Notes under the pieces: generated by a model | Seen by the model: only the letters and a program-made list of their open reading frames with translations | Told to the model about the DNA's origin: nothing | Database searches by the model: none | Translations under genes and position numbers: made by a program | Part shown: positions 51,670 to 61,700 of the stretch, in pieces | Layout of the letters: each line of letters starts with the position of its first letter | How positions within the stretch are numbered: position 1 is the stretch's first letter | Origin: Butyricicoccus pullicaecorum | GTDB lineage: Bacteria; Bacillota; Clostridia; Oscillospirales; Butyricicoccaceae | Length of the DNA stretch: 64,000 nucleotides | Direction of reading: 5' to 3' | NCBI GenBank assembly: GCA_018365995.1 | Contig: JAGZIY010000008.1 | Location: 19,636 to 83,635, forward strand

Positions 51670-53157
51670 ATGAATAAAATCGGATTTGATAACGACAAAT
51701 ATCTGGACATGCAGTCAGAGCATATCAAAAAGCGAATCGCACAGTTCGGGGGAAAGCTGTATCTGGAATTTGGCGGTAAGCTGTTTGACGATTTTCACGC
51801 ATCCCGCGTGCTGCCCGGCTTTGCACCGGACAGCAAGGTACGCATGCTCTCGCATCTGTCCAATCAAGCAGAGATTGTAATTGTCATTTCCGCTGGCGAT
51901 ATTGAAAAAAACAAGGTGCGTTCCGACCTTGGCATTACCTATGATGTCGATGTGCTGCGTCTGATTGATGCTTTCCGCGGCATCGGACTCTATGTCGGCT
52001 CGGTCGTCATCACACAGTATTCCGGACAGGCGGCTGCCGATGCGTTCAAGCGCCGTCTGATTTCCCTTGGCGTGCAGGTATATACCCATTATCCCATTGC
52101 TGGATACCCCAGCAATGTGCCGCTGATTGTATCCGATGACGGCTATGGAAAGAATGAGTATATCGAAACCACACGTCCGCTCGTTGTTGTTACCGCCCCC
52201 GGTCCCGGATCGGGCAAAATGGCAACCTGCCTTTCCCAGCTCTACCACGAATATAAGCGCGGTGTATCCGCAGGCTACGCAAAATTCGAGACCTTCCCCA
52301 TTTGGAACCTGCCGCTCAAGCATCCGGTCAATCTGGCGTATGAGGCAGCGACTGCCGACCTCAATGACATCAATATGATCGACCCCTTCCATCTGGAAAC
52401 CTATGGCGTGACCACCGTGAACTATAACCGTGATGTAGAGGTTTTCCCTGTTGTCAATGCAATCTTTGAAAAAATTGCAGGCGAAAGCCCCTATCACTCT
52501 CCTACGGATATGGGTGTCAATATGGCTGGCAATTGCATCATAGATGATGCAGCTTGTCGAGAGGCATCCTGTCAGGAAATTATTCGCCGCTACTATCAGG
52601 CATGCTGCGAGGTACGGGAGGGGCGCGCAGATGAAACCACCGTACACAAGCTGGAACTGCTCATGCAGCAGGCAAAAATTTCCACAGCCAACCGTCCCGT
52701 CGTTGCGGCGGCACTGACACGCTCAGAGCAGACTGAAGGCAATCCGGCTGCTGCAATCGAACTTTCTGACGGTACAATTGTAACAGGCAAGACCTCTTCT
52801 CTGCTCGGTGCTTCGTCTGCCGCCCTTCTCAACGCGCTCAAGCATCTTGCAAAAATCCCAAAGCAGCTGCCGCTCATTCCCCCGCTTGTCATCGAGCCAA
52901 TCCAAAAACTCAAAACCCGCGGACTCGGCAATCATAATCCGCGGCTGCACACCGATGAGGTACTGATTGCACTCTCGATTTCCGCAACCACCAATCCAGT
53001 GGCAGCGCTGGCACTCGACCAGCTGCCCAAACTCAAGGGCTGTGAAGTACATTCCACCGTCATTCTGGCACAGGTGGACGACAATGTACTCAAAAAACTC
53101 GGCATGAATCTGACCTGCGAGCCGGTTCACCAGACCAAACGCCTTTACCACAAATAA
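51670..53157 (+). CDS. DUF1846 family protein
   Basis: A 495-aa cytosolic protein of the DUF1846 family. The N-terminal IGFDNDKYLDMQSEHIKKRIAQFGGKLYLEFGGKLFDDFHASRVLPGF is diagnostic. A mid-chain APGPGSGKMATCLSQLYHEY resembles a phosphate-binding loop, and the tail region LPKLKGCEVHSTVIL is conserved. The molecular role is unknown. AAAGGA lies before the ATG at 51670. It is followed by a chemoreceptor gene, probably on its own transcript. Confidence 0.9.
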   Translation: MNKIGFDNDKYLDMQSEHIKKRIAQFGGKLYLEFGGKLFDDFHASRVLPGFAPDSKVRMLSHLSNQAEIVIVISAGDIEKNKVRSDLGITYDVDVLRLIDAFRGIGLYVGSVVITQYSGQAAADAFKRRLISLGVQVYTHYPIAGYPSNVPLIVSDDGYGKNEYIETTRPLVVVTAPGPGSGKMATCLSQLYHEYKRGVSAGYAKFETFPIWNLPLKHPVNLAYEAATADLNDINMIDPFHLETYGVTTVNYNRDVEVFPVVNAIFEKIAGESPYHSPTDMGVNMAGNCIIDDAACREASCQEIIRRYYQACCEVREGRADETTVHKLELLMQQAKISTANRPVVAAALTRSEQTEGNPAAAIELSDGTIVTGKTSSLLGASSAALLNALKHLAKIPKQLPLIPPLVIEPIQKLKTRGLGNHNPRLHTDEVLIALSISATTNPVAALALDQLPKLKGCEVHSTVILAQVDDNVLKKLGMNLTCEPVHQTKRLYHK

Positions 53158-53299
53158 TACTAGCGGCTTCTCTCCCCCTTGGACGCAGCCATGGCTTCCA
53201 CTGCACTGCGTTTCGACCCGCAAAGCGCCGCTTTCGCTCTCGTCCTCCCATATATTATAATTGTATGATTGATTGTTTTTTAGAAGGGAAGTATCGTCG

Positions 53300-54904
53300 A
53301 TGAAAATTCATAAACTCATGAAAATTATCCTGACATCTTTGATTGTCCTCGGGCTTTCCGCCTCTGGGGTGCTTTTCTGGATGCTGAACAAAAACCAGAA
53401 TAATAGCCGTATCGTAAACGCCGCCGGACTTGTTCGCGGCAGTGCACAGCGTATCGTAAAGCTTCACCTCATGGATCAGCCGGTTGAGAAGCTGATTGCG
53501 AATACAGAAAAAGTCATGAATGCCCTGCAAAACGGAGATTCATCTTTGTCTCTGGCAAAGGTGCCTGACCCCACCTTCCTTGAAAAGGTACAGAATATGC
53601 AGGACTACTGGAACAGTGACCTAAAGCCTCAGCTGATCCATGCAGCCGGCGAACACGATTCACAGGCGCTGTACCAAAAAAGTGAGCATTTCTTCACGCT
53701 GTCCGACGAAGCCGTGAGCGCAGCCGCGGCATTTTCCGCACGCAGAATCGCGAGAATCAAAGGCTTTACACTTATCATTTTAGTGCTCAATCTTTTGAGC
53801 ATTGCCGTTATCTGGCGCATTGTCAATAAGCGTATGCTGCATCCGCTTTCTGAACTGGAGGACGAAATCTTCGAGATTGCACACGGCAATCTTTCCACAG
53901 AAATCAACTATACTTCCCCCGACGAACTTGGCTCTCTTGCAGACAGTATGCGCTATATGACAGAAAGCCTGAAAGGCTATATCAGCGAAATTCAGTTTGA
54001 GCTTTCCGAAATTTCCAACGGCAACCTCGATATCCAGAGCGATGCTGCGTTCAACGGCGATTTCCTTGCCATCAGAGAAGCACTCGACACCATTATATAC
54101 AGACTGAGCCGCACGGTCATTACCATCCATAAAAGCGCAGATCATGTGGCAGCTGCATCTTCACAGATGGCAAACGGCACCGAGTTTCTCGCGCACAGCT
54201 CTATGGAAGAAAACAATTCTATGCATTCCCTGAGTGCAACCGTTGCACAGGTTTCTGAGCATGTTGGAAACACCGCATCCAGCGCCGCCCATGCAGGGAA
54301 AATGGTAGACAAGGTACATGAACAAATCGAGTTTTGCGGTGAAAAAATGCAGGAAATGGTGCAGGCAATGGATAAGATTTCCGCAAGTTCTGCTGGCATC
54401 GAAAAAATCACCAAGGCGATTGAGGATATCTCCTTCCAGACCAATATTCTGGCACTGAACGCCGCAGTCGAAGCAGCACGTGCCGGCGCCGCAGGCAAAG
54501 GGTTTGCTGTCGTAGCAGACGAAGTCCGCGCCCTTGCCAACCGCAGCAGTGAGTCTGTCAAGAGCACCTCTGTTCTGGTACAGGAGTCTCAGAATACCGT
54601 CAAAAACGGTACGGAAATCGTAGCGCAGACCGCTTCTCTGCTGCGTGAGGTCATTACAATGGCGCAGGAGGTCACAGGTACGGTTGCGTCCATCACCTCG
54701 GCAACCGCCGAGCAAACCACCTCGATTGAGGATATCATGAACGGCATCGATGAAATCACCTGTGTTGTGGCAAACAACAGCGCCACAACGCAGGAAAATT
54801 CCGCAGCAAGCATCGAACTTGCAAACGAAGCAGAAAACCTCAAAAATCTGGTAGGTCACTTCAAGCTGTCCGAGGATATTGTAAACGCGGCAGACAACAT
54901 GTAA
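53300..54904 (+). CDS. Methyl-accepting chemotaxis protein with PilJ-like sensor
   Basis: A 534-aa chemoreceptor. TM1 (about 9-28), an exterior four-helix sensor whose start VNAAGLVRGSAQRIVKLHL matches the PilJ/type IV pili sensor pattern, TM2 (about 160-180), HAMP, then the signalling domain with SFQTNILALNAAVEAARAGAAGKGFAVVADEVRALA. Its start was placed at the Met of MKIHKLMK with AAGGGA upstream. TATAAT at 53256-53261 is a possible -10. It sits one operon away from a sugar-binding protein, which could supply a ligand, but this is only positional. Confidence 0.93.
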   Translation: MKIHKLMKIILTSLIVLGLSASGVLFWMLNKNQNNSRIVNAAGLVRGSAQRIVKLHLMDQPVEKLIANTEKVMNALQNGDSSLSLAKVPDPTFLEKVQNMQDYWNSDLKPQLIHAAGEHDSQALYQKSEHFFTLSDEAVSAAAAFSARRIARIKGFTLIILVLNLLSIAVIWRIVNKRMLHPLSELEDEIFEIAHGNLSTEINYTSPDELGSLADSMRYMTESLKGYISEIQFELSEISNGNLDIQSDAAFNGDFLAIREALDTIIYRLSRTVITIHKSADHVAAASSQMANGTEFLAHSSMEENNSMHSLSATVAQVSEHVGNTASSAAHAGKMVDKVHEQIEFCGEKMQEMVQAMDKISASSAGIEKITKAIEDISFQTNILALNAAVEAARAGAAGKGFAVVADEVRALANRSSESVKSTSVLVQESQNTVKNGTEIVAQTASLLREVITMAQEVTGTVASITSATAEQTTSIEDIMNGIDEITCVVANNSATTQENSAASIELANEAENLKNLVGHFKLSEDIVNAADNM

Positions 54905-54993
54905 CCGCTGTGTCCTTGGCGCTTGGAATTTCAAGCCGCTTTGCTTCGCATAAAAACAAAGATTTTCCCGGATTTTCCGCTCCCAGACAGGCA

Positions 54994-55036
54994 AACAGCC
55001 CTCGAAGCAAAAACTTGCTTTCGAGGGCTGTTTTTT
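54994..55036. terminator. Bidirectional terminator
   Basis: AACAGCCCTCGAA (54994-55006) pairs with TTCGAGGGCTGTT, with an extra AGCAA/TTGCT inside and T-runs after. It lies between the convergent chemoreceptor and ABC-F genes. Confidence 0.95.
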
Positions 55037-55043
55037 CATGTCT

Positions 55044-56828
55044 TTACTTTTGTGCTTCAATCTTCTCCGCAAGTTCATTGAGATACACCCAGCGCTCAGT
55101 TTTTTCTTCCTGTAAGCGTTCCAGTGTCTCCTTTTGCGCCAAAAGTTCCTGAAGCTTCACATAGTCATTTGCAGACGCCGCGATTTGTGTGTCACAGTCC
55201 GCTATTTTGTCCGCAATTTCCTCCAATTCGGCATCAATGACTGCATATTCCCGCTGCTCATTGAAAGAAAATTTCAATTTCTGCGGTTTGGGGATTGATT
55301 TTTCTGTCTTTTCTGTTTTTTCCGTTCGAACAATTTCAGCCTTTTCCGGCGGCTGGCGTTTTTCCAGATAATCGGAAAAATTACCTGTATACTGGCGCAC
55401 CTGACCGCCTTTGCACACCTCAAAAATCGTCCTTGCCATCTTGTCCAGAAAATAGCGGTCATGGGATACCGCAATGACGATCCCGGGGAAATCTGTCAGG
55501 TAGTCCTCCAAAATCATCAGTGTTTCGATATCCAGATCGTTGGTTGGCTCGTCCAAAAGCAGCACATTGGGTGCCTCCATCAGAATAGACAGCAGATATA
55601 CCCTACGCTTTTCTCCGCCGGACAGCTTTCCAATCTTCTGATGCTGAAGGTCTCCCGAAAATAGAAAACGTTCAAGCATTTGAGACGCTGAAAGCGTCCC
55701 CTCAACGGTCTGAATACTGTTGGAAATCTCACGAATAAAATCAATGACACGCATTTCCGGATCCAGTTCACGTCCCTCTTGCGAAAACATGCCGATGCGT
55801 ATGGTCTGCCCCTGAGAGACGGTACCGCTGTCCGGCTGAATCCGCCCGGCAATCAAATTGAGCAGGGTTGATTTTCCCGCACCATTGACACCCACAACCC
55901 CAATGCGGTCATCTCGTGTCAGATGATAGGAAAAGTCCGCAATCACAGTCTGCGAACCATAGACTTTGCAGACGTGTTCCAGTTCAATCGTCTTGCGCCC
56001 CATGCGCTCAGACAGGGCAGAAATCCGAATATTCTCGGTTTGTGCAGGCGCCTCCTGCGCGCGCAGCGCCTCATAGCGCGCAATGCGGTCTCGGCTTTTG
56101 GTTCCGCGGGCACGTGCGCCCCGCATAATCCACTGATATTCGCGGCGCAAAACCGACTGCCGCTTGCGCTCACTCGCCGATTCCATCTCCATGCGCTCCG
56201 CTTTATATTCCAGATAGCCTGCATAGTTTGTCTCATAGCTGTGCAGCCTGCCGTTCTCCAGTTCTGCGATCCGGTTTACCACACGGTCCAGAAAATAACG
56301 GTCATGGGTAATGAGGATCATACCGCCTGCAAAGCGCCGCAGATAGTCCTCCAGCCATGCTGCCATTTCCATATCCAGATGGTTGGTTGGCTCATCTAAA
56401 ATTAGTACATCTGCCGGATGTATGAGCGCGGTTGCCAGCGCTACGCGCTTGCGCTGTCCGCCAGATAACTCCCCGATTTTTTTGTCATAGTCTGTAATCC
56501 CCAGACGATTCAGCATCGTGCGCGCTTCATACGCGGCAATCTCCCGATATTCCTGTGATAATCCCAAAAAGACCTGTTCCAATACGGTTGCTCGCTCATT
56601 CATATCCGCGTTCTGCGGCATATAGGAAATCTGTACATTGGGAAACACCTGTACCGTGCCGCTGTCCGGCTCCTCCACCTGTGCCAGAAGGCGCAGCAGC
56701 GTGGACTTTCCCGTACCGTTGATGCCAATGATCCCAACTTTGTCTCCGGTATCTACATACAGAGAAGCATCTCGAATGAGCTGCTTCATTCCATAATTTT
56801 TTTCAATGTGCTCGGCTGATAAAAGCAT
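55044..56828 (-). CDS. ABC-F protein (Uup/EttA-like)
   Basis: A 594-aa cytosolic translation-associated ATPase with two ABC domains: first Walker A GINGTGKST, signature LSGGQRKR, Walker B VLILDEPTNHLD; second GVNGAGKST, LSGGEKRR, LLLDEPTNDLD. The linker between them is about 80 residues. A charged C-terminal coiled coil (about 500-594) like that of Uup follows. Family members act at the ribosomal E site or on DNA; antibiotic resistance forms also exist. GGAGAG precedes the ATG at 56828; the upstream frame lacks a site. Confidence 0.92.
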   Translation of the reverse strand: MLLSAEHIEKNYGMKQLIRDASLYVDTGDKVGIIGINGTGKSTLLRLLAQVEEPDSGTVQVFPNVQISYMPQNADMNERATVLEQVFLGLSQEYREIAAYEARTMLNRLGITDYDKKIGELSGGQRKRVALATALIHPADVLILDEPTNHLDMEMAAWLEDYLRRFAGGMILITHDRYFLDRVVNRIAELENGRLHSYETNYAGYLEYKAERMEMESASERKRQSVLRREYQWIMRGARARGTKSRDRIARYEALRAQEAPAQTENIRISALSERMGRKTIELEHVCKVYGSQTVIADFSYHLTRDDRIGVVGVNGAGKSTLLNLIAGRIQPDSGTVSQGQTIRIGMFSQEGRELDPEMRVIDFIREISNSIQTVEGTLSASQMLERFLFSGDLQHQKIGKLSGGEKRRVYLLSILMEAPNVLLLDEPTNDLDIETLMILEDYLTDFPGIVIAVSHDRYFLDKMARTIFEVCKGGQVRQYTGNFSDYLEKRQPPEKAEIVRTEKTEKTEKSIPKPQKLKFSFNEQREYAVIDAELEEIADKIADCDTQIAASANDYVKLQELLAQKETLERLQEEKTERWVYLNELAEKIEAQK

Positions 56829-56999
56829 ATCAACTCTCCTTTCCGTGCACATTGATTGTAACACATTCTATCCGTGCCGTCTATTCCGCATAAACCGCGA
56901 TTTTTTTGTAGATTGTGCAAAAGCACTAGCATAGACAGACGGTATTTGCTATAATAAATGTACCATGACCATTATGTGAAAAAGGATTGGTGAAACTAT

Positions 57000-58598
57000 A
57001 TGAAACTGAATTTGGAGAGTTTGCAGAATACACTGGCTTGGGAAAGCTACCGCATGCCGCATTATGATATCCCTGCGATGCGTGCACATACAAAAGCCGC
57101 TCCCACTTGGCTGCACTTTGGTGCCGGCAATATTTTTCGTGCGTTTCCGGCTGTTTTGGCACAGCGTATGCTGAATGCTGGACTAACTGATAATGGTATC
57201 ATCTGCTGTGAGGCATTTGATGAAGAACTGATTGAGCGCTGTTACACAGCGTATGATAATCTTTGTGTTGCCGTCACACTATACGCAGACGGCCGCATCA
57301 AAAAGGAAGTCGTTGCCTCCATTGCCGAAGCACTGGCATTGTCCGCAGATTACGCACGTGTACAGGAAATTTTTGCAGCGCCAAGCCTGCAAATGGTCTC
57401 TTTCACCCTGACCGAAAAGGCGTATCCCCTGCGTGATAACGACAAGAACCTGTATCCCGATGTTGCCGCAGATATGGAAAACGGCCCGTCGAAGGCAGTC
57501 AGCCTGCTCGGTCGTATTACTGCACTGTGTCTGCACCGTATGCACACATGCGATCAGCCGATCGCACTGGTTTCTATGGACAACTGCCAGCATAACAGCC
57601 TGCGACTGCGCTGGTCGATGCTGGAAATCGCTTATGCGTGGAAGGCTGCTGGTTTGATTGATGAAGCAGAACTTTCCTATCTTTCCGAGCAAATCACATT
57701 CCCCGTGACCATGATTGACAAAATCACACCGCACCCCGATCCGGAAATCGCAAAGCTTCTAAAAGAGGACGGGCTTGACAACATGATGCCTTTCGAAACC
57801 CAGAAAGGCACAGTCGCAGCCCCCTTCGTCAACACGGAACAGCCGCAGTATCTGCTGCTCGAAAACAATTTCCCAATGGGTCATCCCCCGCTCGAGCAGC
57901 TCGGCATCATCTTTACCCGCTCGGACATCGTATCCCAAACCGCACGCATGAAGGGCTGCACCTGCCTCAACCCGAATGATACGGCACTGGGAATCTATGG
58001 CTGTCTGCTTGGATATACCAAAATCCATGATGAAATGAAGGATACCGACCTTGTAAACCTGATTACCCGAATGAGTGAACTTGAGGCAATGCCAATGGTT
58101 TCCGACCCCGGTGTTCTTGACCCGCACGAATATCTGCACGAAGCATTGTCCGTGCGTTATCCCAATCCGTTCATGCCCGATACCCCACAGCGTATTGCAA
58201 CCGATACCTCACAAAAGCTGGCACTCCGCTTTGGGCAGACGCTCGAGGGATATTATGATTCCCCTCTGCCCAAATATCGTGTATGCCGTCTCAAATACAT
58301 TCCGTTGGTGCTGGCGGGATGGCTGCGCTATCTGCTCGGTGTCGATGACAATGGGCAGCCTTTCGAATTGAGCCCAGACCCCAATCTGGAAATGCTGCAA
58401 AAGCATCTTGCAGGCATCACGCTCGGTGCAGAAAAAGTAACCGAAGCACAACTTTACCCAATCCTGTCCTCCAAGCCGATTTTCGGGGTTAACCTGTATG
58501 AAGTCGGTGTTGCAGACAAGGTGACCGAATATTTCCGCGAGCTGATCGCTGGAAAGGGTGCAGTTCGCCAGACCCTGCACAAATACTGCGGAGAATAA
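57000..58598 (+). CDS. Mannitol dehydrogenase-family oxidoreductase (fructuronate reductase-like)
   Basis: A 532-aa NAD(P)-dependent enzyme of the long-chain polyol/hexuronate dehydrogenase family, with N-terminal dinucleotide site WLHFGAGNIFRAF and a helical C-terminal domain. Typical substrates are fructuronate, tagaturonate or mannitol. In the catalytic block the family reads K..xxLNxxHTA; here it is RMKGCTCLNPNDTALGIYG, so the expected catalytic His is Asp. The equivalent Lys and Asn remain. Extended -10 TGCTATAAT (56948-56955) lies 45 bases upstream, and GGTGA lies before the ATG. The gene stands alone, with its own terminator. Confidence 0.85.
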   Translation: MKLNLESLQNTLAWESYRMPHYDIPAMRAHTKAAPTWLHFGAGNIFRAFPAVLAQRMLNAGLTDNGIICCEAFDEELIERCYTAYDNLCVAVTLYADGRIKKEVVASIAEALALSADYARVQEIFAAPSLQMVSFTLTEKAYPLRDNDKNLYPDVAADMENGPSKAVSLLGRITALCLHRMHTCDQPIALVSMDNCQHNSLRLRWSMLEIAYAWKAAGLIDEAELSYLSEQITFPVTMIDKITPHPDPEIAKLLKEDGLDNMMPFETQKGTVAAPFVNTEQPQYLLLENNFPMGHPPLEQLGIIFTRSDIVSQTARMKGCTCLNPNDTALGIYGCLLGYTKIHDEMKDTDLVNLITRMSELEAMPMVSDPGVLDPHEYLHEALSVRYPNPFMPDTPQRIATDTSQKLALRFGQTLEGYYDSPLPKYRVCRLKYIPLVLAGWLRYLLGVDDNGQPFELSPDPNLEMLQKHLAGITLGAEKVTEAQLYPILSSKPIFGVNLYEVGVADKVTEYFRELIAGKGAVRQTLHKYCGE

Positions 58599-58606
58599 AT
58601 TTTTCA

Positions 58607-58639
58607 AATCCTGCTGCCCCAAAACAGCAGGATTTTTCT
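58607..58639 (+). terminator. Terminator of the mannitol dehydrogenase-family gene
   Basis: AATCCTGCTG (58607-58616) pairs with CAGCAGGATT (58625-58634), followed by TTTC. Confidence 0.9.
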
Positions 58640-58686
58640 CCTTTCCTTTTATTTCCCATAATTTCCCGGAAAAGCAGACGATTCCC

Positions 58687-58715
58687 TTGACACTTACCCA
58701 TTGGTACGCTATGAT
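58687..58715 (+). promoter_or_regulatory. Promoter of the giant BIG2 protein gene
   Basis: TTGACA (58687-58692), 17-nt spacer, TATGAT (58710-58715). Confidence 0.85.
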
Positions 58716-58771
58716 AATATCTGATATAATTGCTATATTTTTTACTTTATGAAAGAAAAGAGGATACATGT

Positions 58772-61700
58772 ATGAACCTTCACACCAAGCGCTCCGTCTC
58801 AGCAGTTCTGTCCGCTGTGATGTTCCTTGGAATTGCAAGTCCTCCTGTACAGGCGCTGGACTCCAGTACGACCACGGCGGAGGAGCATGCAGATTCCCGT
58901 CTTTGCAGCCATCACGAGACACATACAGATGAGTGCGGCGGCTTAACCGGCAGCTGTACCTTTGTATGTCTGGAGCACACCCCACAAACCCTTCCGGAAC
59001 TCGACGCAGATGCTGATGAGACTCCGCAAGATGTACCAGACGAAACACCAGATACACCGGAAGATGATTCCGTACCACCAGAGAACTCTGAACAGCCCGA
59101 TGTGCCGACTTCACCATCTGAAACCATTCCGGCAACCCCACTGACACCCGCTCAGCCCAGCGAGGAAACTCAAACTGATTCCCCCGATACTGAGACAATA
59201 GAAGCGACGCCGACACCGCGCGCAAGCGATGTCGTCTATACTTCTGCCACAGGCGGAAACCAATCACACACTGGTGACGGCAGCTATGCCAATCCCTATA
59301 ACCTGTTTGATGATGCCGTAAAAAATACTATGCCCGGCGGCACCATCATCATCAAAAACAAGGCATTTCTGAATACGCTCAATGAGACCGGAAGTCTGCC
59401 TTATATCATCGATAAGGATATTACCATCAAGTCCGAAAACCCAGACAATCCAGCTATGCTTCAGGTACGTGCGGGCGGTATTGTACTCGGCGGTGATGTT
59501 ACCTTTGAAGATGTCAACCTAAACTTCGAAAACCGTGTACATGATGCTATTTTTGCAAATGGTCACACCTTAACACTCAAAAATGTGCTCCGTGGCAACG
59601 GCAGCCGTGAAATCGATTTGTTCGGCGGTCAGCTCTATGATGGGAAGTCCGGTCAGCCCTATGCAGCTGACAAAAAGGGTAGCCAGAGTAAAATCCATAT
59701 CCAAATGAACGACCCCAAGTCTGCGCCGTACACTTCTGTACATTTGGGAAACATCTATGCCGGCAGTATGAACGGCTCCTTTGATGGTAATGTAGAGATT
59801 ACCATCGAGAGCGAAAACGCAAAGAAATTCATTGGCGCAGTCTATGCCAGCGGCGCAGAGGAAGCAGATCCCGGAAATATGCTGGATATCAAAGAACCAG
59901 CGCCGCCAGAAGCGAATCCAGCTAAGTATACGGTATCCGGAACGGTTACCATGAACTTTGACAGCTTGCCCCTGCGCAGTTCAGGTTCCAAGCCTATGCT
60001 GATTGACGGCAACACCGGCAGCACAAGTGGGAAAACCAAGCTGTCCGTTTCCGTCTCCAACCTGACAAGCAATCTGGAACTGAAAAATATTTCTGAATTA
60101 ACGGTCAAGAAAGGTACAATCCAGCCGAAAGAAAGCAGCACCAGTAATTTTGAAACCATTGCCATTGAACAGGGTGCCGAACTTGATTTCAGCAAAATAC
60201 CCTCTATCACAACTGGAACCCTGTCCGGCGCAGGTGCACTGACGCTCAAGAGAGATGGCTTAATGAATGTTACAACGACATTCAATGATGATACTTTGAC
60301 TTTCCAGACAGAGGGCGCATGGAATGGTGCATCTGGTATTGTAAACGCCGACCATACCTATGTCACAGTTCCAGCGAACAGCAATGGTAAATTTAATTTC
60401 ACACCGCATCAGGCGCAAACTGGCTGGACGTTCGAAAAGGAAAACACAGAATGGAAAGCCAAGAATCCTGCTGGCAGTGTAGATCTTCCGGTCGTGACTG
60501 CACTATCAATTGATCCTGCGAACGCACAACACACGATTTATGAAAAACCACCAAAGTCAGAATCTCCACCATATATTCCTTTACAGCTACAGTTTGAATC
60601 TGTAGATGTAACTGTAAGTGATATTTTCTATAATTCTTTTACCTGCTCTGTAAAATCTTCCAACTCTCAAACGCCCATCAAATTTATTCATGAAGATGGA
60701 GATGACGATGGATATTATTATGCGGAAGGTAAAAATTTCCCCTTCGTCCTATGTATCGCAGAGTATGATGAAACCGCTTTAACAATTGAGCGTGCGTCAA
60801 CTCCTGACAACTCTGGTTTTCAAACAATCCCTTTGGGAAATTATGAAATTGAAATCGGATACCCTGACAAAAACGGTGATATGCTCACTGCCAAGGCATA
60901 TCTCACCTCAGTTCCAAATCCCCCGGAACCTACGAACCCACAAGCCTCTAACAGTCAGGTTACAGTAAAGCCGTCGGAATCCTCTGTCGCTTTTGGCGGA
61001 ACCGTTAATGTGACCGCTGAGATTCAAAAAGCAACCACATTGTCCTCCCGCGCAATCGAAGCGAACAATGCCTATCTTTATGTAAACGGCAATCTTGTAA
61101 CCCAGTCTGGTTTAACGAATCCGATTGTAGATGTCACGAATTCATCTATCTCGTTTGCTAATATTGCCATTACTCCAGACAATGGTTTCCATGCAGGTCA
61201 AAACCAAATATCGGTTGTCTATGGCGGCGGTGATAAAATCACAGCTTTGGGCGCACTCAAAGGTTCCACGGGCACAGCCAATATCACAGTCAGCAAGGCA
61301 GACCCCACCGTATCTGTGACAAACAATTCTCCCATTACACAAACCTACAATGGGTCAAGTGTTACTTATACACCACAAAATCTGACTGTTACCGTCCCCA
61401 ATCTTACGATTTCTAACCCCCAATTTTCTGTTATCTACAAAAAAGATGGGACAGCGCTCGACCAGCCCCCAATTCTCTCCGGCGAATATACGACCGAAAT
61501 TCAGGTGGCAGAGGGCGATACTTACCAAGCCAAAACGATAGCCGGACCCCAAATCACTATCGAAAAGGCTACTCCCAGCATAGCACTTTCCCACGCCTTT
61601 GCGCAGAATGGCAATGTTATTTTGCAGGCAACTCTGCAAGGCGTTGAAAACGGCATTGTACCAACCGGCACCATCACATTCCAAGTAGACCAGCAAGTGC

